Shown here piece by piece: positions 1 to 6,315 of a DNA stretch of 8,185 nt (positions within the stretch are counted from its first letter, which is position 1; every line of letters starts with the position of its first letter). The stretch lies in the NCBI GenBank assembly GCA_904420155.1, contig CAJFUH010000232.1, forward strand, positions 1 through 8,185, read 5' to 3'. A model generated the notes under the pieces. The model made no database searches. It had not been told where the DNA came from and worked only from the letters and a program-made list of their open reading frames with translations. This DNA comes from an uncultured Clostridia bacterium (GTDB lineage Bacteria; Bacillota; Clostridia; Oscillospirales; Acutalibacteraceae). The position numbers were made by a program, and so were the translations under genes.

Positions 1-180
1 GCTTGGGTGTTTCGTCCTCTGCGGAGGACGACCAAAGGCGCTGCCTTTGGAATCCGCCGCCTTTGAAAAGGTGGACGAAACTTTTATGTTTAAGCGCGGG
101 CGACCCGGTCTTTTTTAGAGAAAACCCAGAGCGCGACGTGCCCGCCGCAGGCGCGCGGGCAACCCCGGTTTTTCTATAAG
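1..180 (-). repeat. Interspersed hairpin-rich intergenic repeat, left copy
   Basis: The reverse complement of this stretch aligns with 1859-2017. Two blocks are identical: 28 bases (6-33 against 1990-2017) and 24 bases (131-154 against 1862-1885). The sequence around the second block is also similar, out to about 95-165. The core differs between copies. Here it holds a perfect hairpin CCAAAGGC-GCT-GCCTTTGG (32-50) and a second stem with one G-T pair (57-74). Perfect 9-base arms GTTTCGTCC (9-17) and GGACGAAAC (73-81) enclose both. The end block forms its own hairpin, CGTCCTC/GAGGACG type (13-30), which competes with the outer arms. No ORF is supported. The copy may extend left beyond the window. 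It resembles the non-coding intergenic repeats common in Clostridia; mobility is not shown. Confidence 0.8.
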
Positions 181-204
181 CTGACAATAAATTTTATTTT
201 TATC

Positions 205-243
205 TTGATTTTTTTGACAAATTGCGGTAGAATCTTTTATGAT
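205..243 (+). promoter_or_regulatory. Promoter region of the symporter gene
   Basis: Two overlapping sigma-A-type promoters fit this AT-rich stretch. The better one is TTGACA (214-219), an 18-base spacer, then TATGAT (238-243). The alternative is TTGATT (205-210), a 17-base spacer, then TAGAAT (228-233). Upstream, 186-213 is rich in A and T and could act as an UP element. The sequence lies between the left repeat and the symporter start, so the gene probably has its own transcription start. Motif matching only. Confidence 0.6.
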
Positions 244-296
244 TTAAACCATCAATACATAAACGCTTTAAATGAGTAAAGAGGAGTGGTAAACCC

Positions 297-1850
297 ATGA
301 GTAAAGAAGCAACCATCTGGCTGGTGATTGCCGTTTACGTCGTCTTTATGCTGGCGGTGGGAATTCTCAATTCCAAAAGCGCCAAGGGGATGGCGGATTT
401 CACGGTAGGCGGGCGCAACGCCGGCGCCTGGATTTCCGCGTTGTCTTACGGGACCGCCTATTTTTCCGCCGTGATGTTCATCGGGTATTCCGGCAGTTCC
501 GGCTGGAGCTATGGGTTGTGGTCCGTTTTGGTGGGCGTCGGAAACGCGGTTATCGGTTCCCTGTTAGCCTGGCTGGTGCTGGCCAAACGCACCCGGGAAT
601 GCACCCGGCGGTTAAAAATCAAATCCATGCCCCAGCTGTTTGAAATGCGGTACAACAGCCAGGGCATGAAACTGTTTGCCTGTATTATCACCTTTGTCTT
701 TTTGCTCCCTTATTCGGCCTCTGTGTACAAAGGATTAACCAGCGTGTGTTCCATCCTGCTTAATATCGATGAAACCGTGTGCATGATCATCATCGCTTTG
801 GGGTCTGCGCTGGTATTGGTGCTGGGCGGATACATGGCCACGCTGAAAGCCGACTTTGTCCAGGGGATCATCATGATGTTCGGCGTTGCGGCGCTGATCG
901 CCATGGTGGTCATCTGCCCGCAGGTGGGCGGTTTGTCCCAGGGTCTCTCCAATATGATGGATTACATGGAGCAAAACCAAATGGCCCCCTTGCCCTCCGG
1001 CGCCATGTGGTCTTTGATCGCCACCATTTTGATGACCAGCTTCGGCACCTGGGGCCTGCCCCAGATGGTGCACAAATATTACGGTATCCGGGACGACCGG
1101 GAAGTGCGCCGGGGCGTTATCATTTCCACCTTTTTCGCCCTGCTGGTGGCGGGCGGCGGTTACTTTATCGGCTCGTTCTCCCATCTGTTCTTCGGCAACG
1201 AGCTTCCCGCAGGGGGGAAAGATTACCTCATCCCCAATATGCTCAACCAGGCGGGGCTGCCAAATATCCTCATCGGTGTGGTGTTGGTGCTGCTGATCGC
1301 CGCTTCGGTTTCCACCTTGTCCTCCATCACCCTCACTGCCTGTTCCACCGTCACCATGGATCTGGTGAAAGGCCGCATCAAAAAGGATATGAAAGACCAG
1401 AAGCTGGCGTTGATGACCCGGATCCTCTGCTTGATCTTTGTGGTACTCAGTTATCTGGTGGCCAATACCAACACCCCTATCCTGGAAATGATGTCCTATT
1501 CCTGGGGGATTATCTCCGGCTGTTTCCTGGCCCCTTACGCCATTTCCCTCTATTGGAAAGGAATCAACCGCGCCGGGGCCTGGGCCGGGATGCTGGGCGG
1601 GTTCGCCGTATCCATCCTGCCGGTTGTGGCCAAGCTGTTTGTCCCGGCCTGGCAGGCCCCTTTTGGGCTGGGCGAAATGATGAACCAGGGCCCGCTGTTT
1701 GCCTGCCTGGCTATGGTGCTTTCTATCGTTCTTTGTTTTGTGGTCAGCGTTTTGGCTAGGAAGCTGGGATGGAAGAGCGGAGAACGCAACGACTTTTTCT
1801 ATACCGGTACCGCGGAACAGTGGAGGCTGGAACACCATTATGTGAAATAG
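297..1850 (+). CDS. Sodium:solute symporter family (SSS) transporter
   Basis: This is a 517-residue inner-membrane protein that should couple uptake of an organic solute to Na+ influx. About 13 hydrophobic segments can be picked out (first near residues 5-23, last near 464-487), the usual SSS topology. Family marks are FTVGGR (35-40), the GGYMATLKADFVQG signature (177-190), a GLPQMVHKYY stretch after segment 7 (253-262), and a Ser/Thr-rich segment SVSTLSSITLTACST (337-351) where SSS proteins place Na+ ligands. Length is normal. The ATG start is preceded by GAGGAG at 281-286 with a 10-base gap. It has its own promoter and lies between two inverted repeat copies, so it is probably a separate transcription unit. 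The substrate cannot be read from sequence. PanF- and PutP-like members carry pantothenate, proline or other organic acids. An aromatic acid is possible given the downstream genes, but unproven. Confidence 0.9.
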   Translation: MSKEATIWLVIAVYVVFMLAVGILNSKSAKGMADFTVGGRNAGAWISALSYGTAYFSAVMFIGYSGSSGWSYGLWSVLVGVGNAVIGSLLAWLVLAKRTRECTRRLKIKSMPQLFEMRYNSQGMKLFACIITFVFLLPYSASVYKGLTSVCSILLNIDETVCMIIIALGSALVLVLGGYMATLKADFVQGIIMMFGVAALIAMVVICPQVGGLSQGLSNMMDYMEQNQMAPLPSGAMWSLIATILMTSFGTWGLPQMVHKYYGIRDDREVRRGVIISTFFALLVAGGGYFIGSFSHLFFGNELPAGGKDYLIPNMLNQAGLPNILIGVVLVLLIAASVSTLSSITLTACSTVTMDLVKGRIKKDMKDQKLALMTRILCLIFVVLSYLVANTNTPILEMMSYSWGIISGCFLAPYAISLYWKGINRAGAWAGMLGGFAVSILPVVAKLFVPAWQAPFGLGEMMNQGPLFACLAMVLSIVLCFVVSVLARKLGWKSGERNDFFYTGTAEQWRLEHHYVK

Positions 1851-1858
1851 TCAAACCA

Positions 1859-2017
1859 CCTGCGCCTGCGGCGGGCACGTCGCGCACCGGGTTTTCTTTA
1901 AAAAGAACCTGGGTTGCCCGCGCCTAAACTTAAAAGTTTTGCGCAAGCTTTTTCAAAAGCTTGCGGGGGTCTTGGGGGCGGAGCCCCCGGGTCGTCCTCC
2001 GCAGAGGACGAAACACC
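1859..2017 (+). repeat. Interspersed hairpin-rich intergenic repeat, right copy (inverted relative to the left copy)
   Basis: It begins just after the symporter stop and matches the reverse complement of 1-180 at both ends, with exact blocks at 1862-1885 and 1990-2017. The core is a different sequence. It contains a perfect stem GCAAGCTTTT/AAAAGCTTGC (1943-1964), a GGGGGC-GGA-GCCCCC hairpin (1974-1988), and the shared end hairpin CGTCCTC-CGCA-GAGGACG (1993-2010). Another imperfect stem lies near 1887-1913. These structures could stop or slow transcription leaving the symporter gene, although no hairpin is followed directly by a good T-run. A short open frame crossing this repeat is not believable as a gene. 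Confidence 0.8.
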
Positions 2018-2039
2018 TAAGGAATCAGAAAGCTCAGGA

Positions 2040-2109
2040 GGGGAGGCCAAACCGTCCGGTGGACGATTTGGCCGTGGGGAACCCTAGCGAGGGGTTCCCC
2101 ATCCTCCCC
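2040..2109 (+). repeat. Three-stem structured intergenic element
   Basis: Three nested or adjacent stems are visible. An outer stem pairs GGGGAGG (2040-2046) with CCTCCCC (2103-2109). An inner hairpin (2045-2073) pairs GGCCAAACCGTCC with GGACGATTTGGCC, with one G-T-type mismatch. A second inner hairpin (2076-2100) pairs GGGGAACCC with GGGTTCCCC. Together they can fold as a three-way junction in either strand. It lies directly after the right repeat copy and may be an independent repeat family or an extra module of the same one. There is no T-tract after it, so it is not a classical terminator. Confidence 0.55.
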
Positions 2110-2196
2110 CCGCTTGGGTAATTACCCTTTTTCAATAATCTGAGAGGAAAAGGAAATCTTTTCCCACCAAATTGAGCAGGAAAATTAAGAATAATT

Positions 2197-2225
2197 TTGT
2201 AAAATTCATCAGAATATGTTATAAT
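2197..2225 (+). promoter_or_regulatory. Extended -10 promoter of paaK copy 1
   Basis: TTGTAA (2197-2202), a 17-base spacer, and a perfect TATAAT (2220-2225) make a good sigma-A promoter. A TG at 2217-2218, one base before the -10 box, adds the extended -10 element. Predicted transcription start is near 2232, giving a leader of roughly 100 bases before the GTG start of the ligase gene. Confidence 0.75.
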
Positions 2226-2228
2226 TTG

Positions 2229-2259
2229 TACCGTGCCGGCATATTTTGTCGGCGCGGTA
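2229..2259 (+). promoter_or_regulatory. Hairpin or inverted-repeat operator at the paaK copy 1 transcription start
   Basis: TACCGTGCCGGC (2229-2240) pairs with GTCGGCGCGGTA (2248-2259) over 12 base pairs, two of them G-T wobbles, with a 7-base AT loop. It starts only a few bases after the -10 box, so it spans the predicted +1. It could be a repressor-binding inverted repeat or a 5'-end stem-loop that stabilises the mRNA. No T-run follows, so it is not an attenuator by itself. A smaller stem, GGAGGG/CCCTCC (2288-2304), lies further down the leader just ahead of the ribosome binding site. Confidence 0.5.
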
Positions 2260-2328
2260 TCCTGCTCTATTGACAAAACCAGAATTTGGAGGGGATTTCC
2301 CTCCTACTAAATAGAAGGAAGTGCTACT

Positions 2329-3651
2329 GTGTTTTTTCAAAAGGATATAGAAACGATGCCCCGGGCTCAGATCGAGGCTCTGCAATTAGAACGGCTGAAA
2401 CATATGGTGGATTATTGCTACCGCAACGTGCCCTTTTACCATGAAAAGCTGGACGCGGCGGGCATCACCAGCGGCGATCAGATCAAAACGCTGAGCGATA
2501 TCCAGTATCTGCCCTATACCACCAAAGACGATATCCGGGATCATTATCCCTTCCAGATGCTGGCGGTCCCTATGCGGCAGATCACCCGTATCCATGCCTC
2601 CTCGGGCACCACGGGGAAACCCACGGTGGGCTGTTATACCAAAGACGATCTGGACCGCTGGTCGGATCAAGTGGCCCGCGTAGCGGTGGGCGGCGGCGCT
2701 ACCGCCGACGATATCATCCAGATTTCCTTTGGGTACGGTTTGTTTACCGGGGCGCTTGGCCTGCATTATGGATTGGAAAAAATCGGGGCCGTGGTCATCC
2801 CCGCGTCCTCCGGCAATACGGCCAAACAGCTGATGATGTTCCGGGATTTCGGCGTGACCGGTCTGGTAGCTACTCCCTCTTACGCGTTATACCTGAGCGA
2901 AGTCATGAAAGAGCAGGGATATCCCCGCAGCGATTATAAACTGCGCATCGGCCTGTTGGGCAGCGAAAGCTGCACCCCGGAAATGCGGGCCCAGATTGAG
3001 GAAAACATGGGTATTTTCGTTTCGGATAACTACGGCATGACGGAACTCGGCGGACCCGGCGTTGCGGGGGAATGCCATTTGCGTTGCGGACTGCACTTTG
3101 CGGAAGACCATTTCCTGCCGGAGATCATCGACAAGGATACCGGCGAACCAAAGGCTCCCGGCGAGGCCGGCGAACTGGTAGTGACCACGTTGACCCGGGA
3201 GGGCATGCCGGTGCTGCGTTACCGTACCAAGGACATCACCCGGTTAACCTACGAACCCTGCGCCTGCGGCCGCACCCATGCGCGTATGGAAAAGGTCATG
3301 GGCCGCACGGACGATATGCTCATCATCAAGGGCGTCAACGTATTCCCAACCCAGATTGAAAGCGTTTTGGTGGGCATGGAAAAAGTGGGCCCTCACTATC
3401 AGTTGGTGGTACGCCGCGCCAACTTTATGGATAACCTGGAAGTCCGGGTGGAGCTGCTGGACGGCAGCCTGCTGGAACATTACCGGGAACTGGAGGAGTT
3501 ACAGCGCTCCATTCACGACCGCCTCAAGAGCGTACTGGGCCTGGAGACCCGCGTCACTCTGGTGGAACCCAAGAGCTTGGAACGGTTCCAGGGCAAGGCC
3601 AAACGCATTTTGGACCTGCGCAACGAACCGGACGGCGGCATGGGGAGATAA
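2329..3651 (+). CDS. paaK: Phenylacetate-CoA ligase (AMP-forming), copy 1
   Basis: A 440-residue cytoplasmic adenylate-forming enzyme: aryl acetate + ATP + CoA gives aryl-acetyl-CoA + AMP + PPi. Visible marks are the ATP loop SSGTTGKPT (91-99), YGMTELGGPG (235-244), RYRTKD (297-302), the hinge stretch GRTDDMLIIKGVNVFP (325-340), and QGKAKRI (421-427), the C-terminal position of the catalytic lysine. C249, H256, C311 and C313 match conserved positions in the second copy and could bind a metal (inference). The start is GTG, with GAAGGAA at 2314-2320 and an 8-base gap; the N-terminus FFQKDIETMPR fits the family. At residues 211-216 it reads GSESCT, where copy 2 and typical PaaK proteins have GAE-x-WT, hinting at a different substrate pocket. 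It has its own promoter and is followed by 213 non-coding bases. Confidence 0.93.
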   Translation: MFFQKDIETMPRAQIEALQLERLKHMVDYCYRNVPFYHEKLDAAGITSGDQIKTLSDIQYLPYTTKDDIRDHYPFQMLAVPMRQITRIHASSGTTGKPTVGCYTKDDLDRWSDQVARVAVGGGATADDIIQISFGYGLFTGALGLHYGLEKIGAVVIPASSGNTAKQLMMFRDFGVTGLVATPSYALYLSEVMKEQGYPRSDYKLRIGLLGSESCTPEMRAQIEENMGIFVSDNYGMTELGGPGVAGECHLRCGLHFAEDHFLPEIIDKDTGEPKAPGEAGELVVTTLTREGMPVLRYRTKDITRLTYEPCACGRTHARMEKVMGRTDDMLIIKGVNVFPTQIESVLVGMEKVGPHYQLVVRRANFMDNLEVRVELLDGSLLEHYRELEELQRSIHDRLKSVLGLETRVTLVEPKSLERFQGKAKRILDLRNEPDGGMGR

Positions 3652-3769
3652 CGCCTGCAATAGGTATGGCGCGCTGGGATGCTTTCTAAAAACATGCCCG
3701 CGGCCTGTCTATCGATGTTTTGCACCGTTTTATTTTTTGATGCAGGAACGGTTATTACTGTTGTTTCAA

Positions 3770-3810
3770 AACCATAGAATGGTTCTGATTTTTTCAAAAG
3801 AAAATATAAC
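3770..3810 (+). promoter_or_regulatory. Possible weak terminator and -10 box ahead of iorA
   Basis: In the 213-base gap between paaK copy 1 and iorA, AACCAT-AGA-ATGGTT (3770-3784) is a perfect 6-bp stem followed shortly by six T residues (3789-3794). This may be a weak terminator for the upstream gene. TATAAC at 3805-3810 could be a -10 box for iorA, but no good -35 box lies at the right distance. Whether iorA has its own promoter or is read through from paaK copy 1 is unresolved. Confidence 0.25.
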
Positions 3811-3864
3811 AAAAAGTTTGCTTTCCGCTGGGAAAAATAGCGGAACAGAAAGGGTTGAATCCAA

Positions 3865-5604
3865 ATGAAAGAATTACTCCTGGGAAACGAGGCTGTGGCC
3901 CGCGGTTTGTACGAAGCCGGCGTCCGCTTAGTCTCTAGCTATCCCGGAACGCCCAGCACTGAAATTACGGAGACCGCCGCTAAATACGGCGAGATCCAGT
4001 GCGAATGGGCCCCTAACGAGAAAGTGGCGGTAGAAGTGGCCGCCGGCGCCAGTTTTGCCGGCGCGCGCTCTTTCTCCGCTATGAAACATGTGGGACTGAA
4101 TGTGGCGGCAGACCCCTTCTTCACCATGTCCTATATCGGCGTCAACGGCGGTATGGTGATCGCCGTGGCGGACGACCCCGGTATGCATTCCTCTCAGAAC
4201 GAGCAGGACAGCCGCAACCATGCCATCGCCGCCAAAATCCCCATGCTGGAGCCCGCAGATTCCGCCGAATGCAAGGAGTTCACCAAACTGGCCTATGAGC
4301 TGTCGGAACAGTTCGACACCCCCATGGCCCTGCGGCTGACCACCCGTATTTCCCATTCCCGCAGCCTGGTGGAGCTGTGCCCCCGCCAGGAATTAGAACT
4401 CAAGCCCTATGAAAAGAACCCCCAAAAGAACGTGATGCTGCCCGCCATGGCCAAGATCAAACATCCCCTGGTGGAAGAGCGTACGGTCAAGCTGACGGAA
4501 TGGGCGGAACATAGCGATATTAACCGCATTGAAATGAACGACACCTCCATCGGCATTATCACCGCCGGGTCCTGCTACCAGTACGCCAAGGAGGCCATGG
4601 GGGACAACGCCTCTTATTTAAAGCTGGGCATGATCAATCCCCTGCCGGTAGATCTCATCAAAAAGTTTGCCGCCCAGGTGGATACCCTCTATGTCATTGA
4701 AGAGCTGGACGATATCATCGAGACCCACTGTGTGAAGCACGGTATCCCGGTGATCGGCAAGGCGCTTTTCCCCCGCTGCGGCGAATTCAACCAGCAGATG
4801 GTCCGGGAGCTGCTCACCAAGGAGAAGCTTCCCAAAAAATCCCTGGATATCCCCATCCCGGTGCGTCCCCCGGTGATGTGCTGCGGATGTCCCCACCGCG
4901 GCCTGTTTTACGCCTTAAAGCGCGCCAAGGTATATGTAAGCGGCGATATCGGCTGTTATACCTTGGGGGCTTCCGCGCCTCTGAGCATGATGGATACCTG
5001 CGTCTGTATGGGCGCTTCGGTTTCCGCCCTGCACGGCTATAATAAGATGCTGGGGGAAAAAGGGGAGAAAAAGTCGGTGGCCGTTATCGGCGATTCCACC
5101 TTTATCCACTCCGGCATTACCGGCTTGATCGATATCGCCTATAACTCTACCAATTCTGTGGTGATTATTTTAGATAACTCCATCACCGGCATGACAGGGC
5201 ATCAGCAGAACCCCACCACCGGATACAATATCACGGGGGATCCCGCCACCGCGGTGGATCTGGAAGCCCTGTGCAAATCCGTAGGGATCCCGCGCGTGCG
5301 CGTCTGTGACCCTTACGACCTGAAGCAGACCCAGCAGGTCATCAAAGAGGAACTGGAGGCGGAAGAACCTTCTGTCATTATCTCCCGCCGTCCCTGCGCT
5401 TTGCTGAAATATGTCAAGCACAAGCCCTCCCTAGTGGTGGATGCGGATAAATGTATCGGCTGTAAAGCCTGCCTGGGAATCGGCTGCCCGGCTATCTCTC
5501 AGAGGGACGGCAAAGCGGTCATTGACCATACCCAGTGCGTAGGCTGCGGCGTATGCGAAGGATTGTGTCCCAAACAAGCCATCGGTAGCAAGGAGGAGAA
5601 CTAA
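3865..5604 (+). CDS. iorA: Indolepyruvate:ferredoxin oxidoreductase, alpha subunit
   Basis: The large catalytic subunit (579 residues) of an oxygen-sensitive cytoplasmic enzyme that interconverts aryl pyruvates + CoA with aryl-acetyl-CoA + CO2, passing electrons to ferredoxin. The N-terminal pyrimidine-type domain opens with SSYPGTPSTEI (24-34). The RPPVMCCGCPHRG stretch (334-346) leads into the thiamine diphosphate domain, with GDIGCYTLGA (360-369) and GDS...N (409-411, N438). The C-terminus is a two-cluster ferredoxin domain: C530, C533, C536, C541, then C558, C561, C564, C568. The four-residue gap before C541 is usual for this family. Length is normal to slightly short because the protein stops soon after the last cysteine. 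The ATG start follows AGAAAGGG (3847-3854). The gene is translationally coupled to iorB, one base separating stop and start. Confidence 0.96.
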   Translation: MKELLLGNEAVARGLYEAGVRLVSSYPGTPSTEITETAAKYGEIQCEWAPNEKVAVEVAAGASFAGARSFSAMKHVGLNVAADPFFTMSYIGVNGGMVIAVADDPGMHSSQNEQDSRNHAIAAKIPMLEPADSAECKEFTKLAYELSEQFDTPMALRLTTRISHSRSLVELCPRQELELKPYEKNPQKNVMLPAMAKIKHPLVEERTVKLTEWAEHSDINRIEMNDTSIGIITAGSCYQYAKEAMGDNASYLKLGMINPLPVDLIKKFAAQVDTLYVIEELDDIIETHCVKHGIPVIGKALFPRCGEFNQQMVRELLTKEKLPKKSLDIPIPVRPPVMCCGCPHRGLFYALKRAKVYVSGDIGCYTLGASAPLSMMDTCVCMGASVSALHGYNKMLGEKGEKKSVAVIGDSTFIHSGITGLIDIAYNSTNSVVIILDNSITGMTGHQQNPTTGYNITGDPATAVDLEALCKSVGIPRVRVCDPYDLKQTQQVIKEELEAEEPSVIISRRPCALLKYVKHKPSLVVDADKCIGCKACLGIGCPAISQRDGKAVIDHTQCVGCGVCEGLCPKQAIGSKEEN

Positions 5605-5605
5605 C

Positions 5606-6181
5606 ATGAATGAAGTAAAAAGCGTTTTGATTGTCGGCGTAGGCGGGCAAGGCACCTTGTTGGCCAGCCGTCTGCTGGGCAACGCCATGCTGCGGGCCGG
5701 TTACGACGTGAAGGTATCCGAAGTGCACGGCATGAGCCAGCGCGGCGGTTCCGTAGTGACCTATGTCCGTTACGGCAAAGAAGTCGCTTCCCCGATTATT
5801 GAAGAAGGGGGCGCGGACTATATCCTGGCTTTTGAACAGCTGGAAGCCGCCCGTTTCCTCCCCTGGCTGAAACCGGACGGCACTATCATCGTCAATACCC
5901 AATGCATTGATCCTATGCCTGTCATCACCGGCGCGGCGCAGTATCCGGAAAACCTGATTGCTAAAATGGAGGAAAAAGGCGTGGATGTGGTAGCCGCAGA
6001 CGCTCTTTCCCTGGCGGAGCAGGCCGGTTCCGTTAAAGCGGTCAACGTGGTGCTCATTGGGGTAATGGCTAAGCGCATGAGCCTTTCCAAAGAGGATTGG
6101 ATGGAAACCATCCGCGCCACCGTTCCCCAAAAATTCATAGATATGAACCTGAAAGCCTTTGAGCTGGGTTACGAAAATTAA
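5606..6181 (+). CDS. iorB: Indolepyruvate:ferredoxin oxidoreductase, beta subunit
   Basis: The small subunit (191 residues) of the aryl pyruvate oxidoreductase, equivalent to the gamma-type domain of the pyruvate:ferredoxin oxidoreductase family. It pairs with IorA to form the active enzyme. Family marks are the glycine-rich GVGGQGTLLASRLL (11-24) and EVHGMSQRGGSV (39-50), both almost invariant in IorB. Length matches the family (about 190-200). The start ATG lies one base after the iorA stop, and its AGGAGG (5591-5596) sits inside the end of iorA, so the two subunits should be made together in similar amounts. A structured 134-base gap follows before the next ligase gene. Confidence 0.96.
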   Translation: MNEVKSVLIVGVGGQGTLLASRLLGNAMLRAGYDVKVSEVHGMSQRGGSVVTYVRYGKEVASPIIEEGGADYILAFEQLEAARFLPWLKPDGTIIVNTQCIDPMPVITGAAQYPENLIAKMEEKGVDVVAADALSLAEQAGSVKAVNVVLIGVMAKRMSLSKEDWMETIRATVPQKFIDMNLKAFELGYEN

Positions 6182-6191
6182 GAAGCAGTGG

Positions 6192-6230
6192 GGAAGCGTC
6201 CCAGCGGCATGCCGCGGCAGGAACGCTTCC
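6192..6230 (+). promoter_or_regulatory. Intercistronic stem-loop between iorB and paaK copy 2
   Basis: GGAAGCGT (6192-6199) pairs with ACGCTTCC (6223-6230), with two further C-G pairs possible past a bulge. It encloses a perfect 12-base palindrome, GCGGCATGCCGC (6204-6215). A small GGGGA/TCCCC stem follows at 6245-6257. No T-run follows either, so a full terminator is unlikely. It may protect or process the mRNA and lower expression of the downstream genes relative to iorAB, or be a partial terminator. Confidence 0.45.
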
Positions 6231-6315
6231 TTCTGTTGCATCAGGGGGATTTTCCCCGCCTTCTTCCGCTTATCCATGTTTTATCTTATTCATATCATCA
6301 AAGGAGTTGATTCCC

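Noticed and set aside
1..180. CRISPR array or phage att site in the repeat-rich start
   Set aside because: There are no regularly spaced direct repeats and no integrase or tRNA; the repeats are inverted and structured.
779..1759. Overlapping plus-strand frame of 326 codons inside the symporter gene
   Set aside because: It is an out-of-frame reading with Arg, Gly and His-rich low-quality protein and no ribosome binding site.
735..1838. Long minus-strand open frame (367 codons) opposite the symporter gene
   Set aside because: Its product is rich in His, Gln, Gly and Asp with no domain pattern. It mirrors the codon use of the transporter on the other strand, which has full family motifs.
1..2017. 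Composite transposon built from the two inverted repeats
   Set aside because: No transposase, no target-site duplication and no typical insertion-sequence ends are seen; the repeats are non-coding hairpin elements.
1939..2276. Small open frames in the gap between symporter and paaK copy 1
   Set aside because: They run through hairpin repeats and the promoter, and have no ribosome binding sites or plausible protein composition.
2270..2298. TTGACA at 2270-2275 as a second promoter for paaK copy 1
   Set aside because: No -10-like sequence lies 16-18 bases downstream; that position holds GC-rich leader sequence.
5519..6277. Minus-strand open frame opposite the end of iorA and all of iorB
   Set aside because: The plus-strand iorA and iorB carry clear motifs and coupled starts; the reverse product has no recognisable domain.
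6307..6315. TTG at 6307 as the start of paaK copy 2
   Set aside because: The AAGGAG site ends at 6306, leaving no spacing. The ATG at 6316 has the proper distance.
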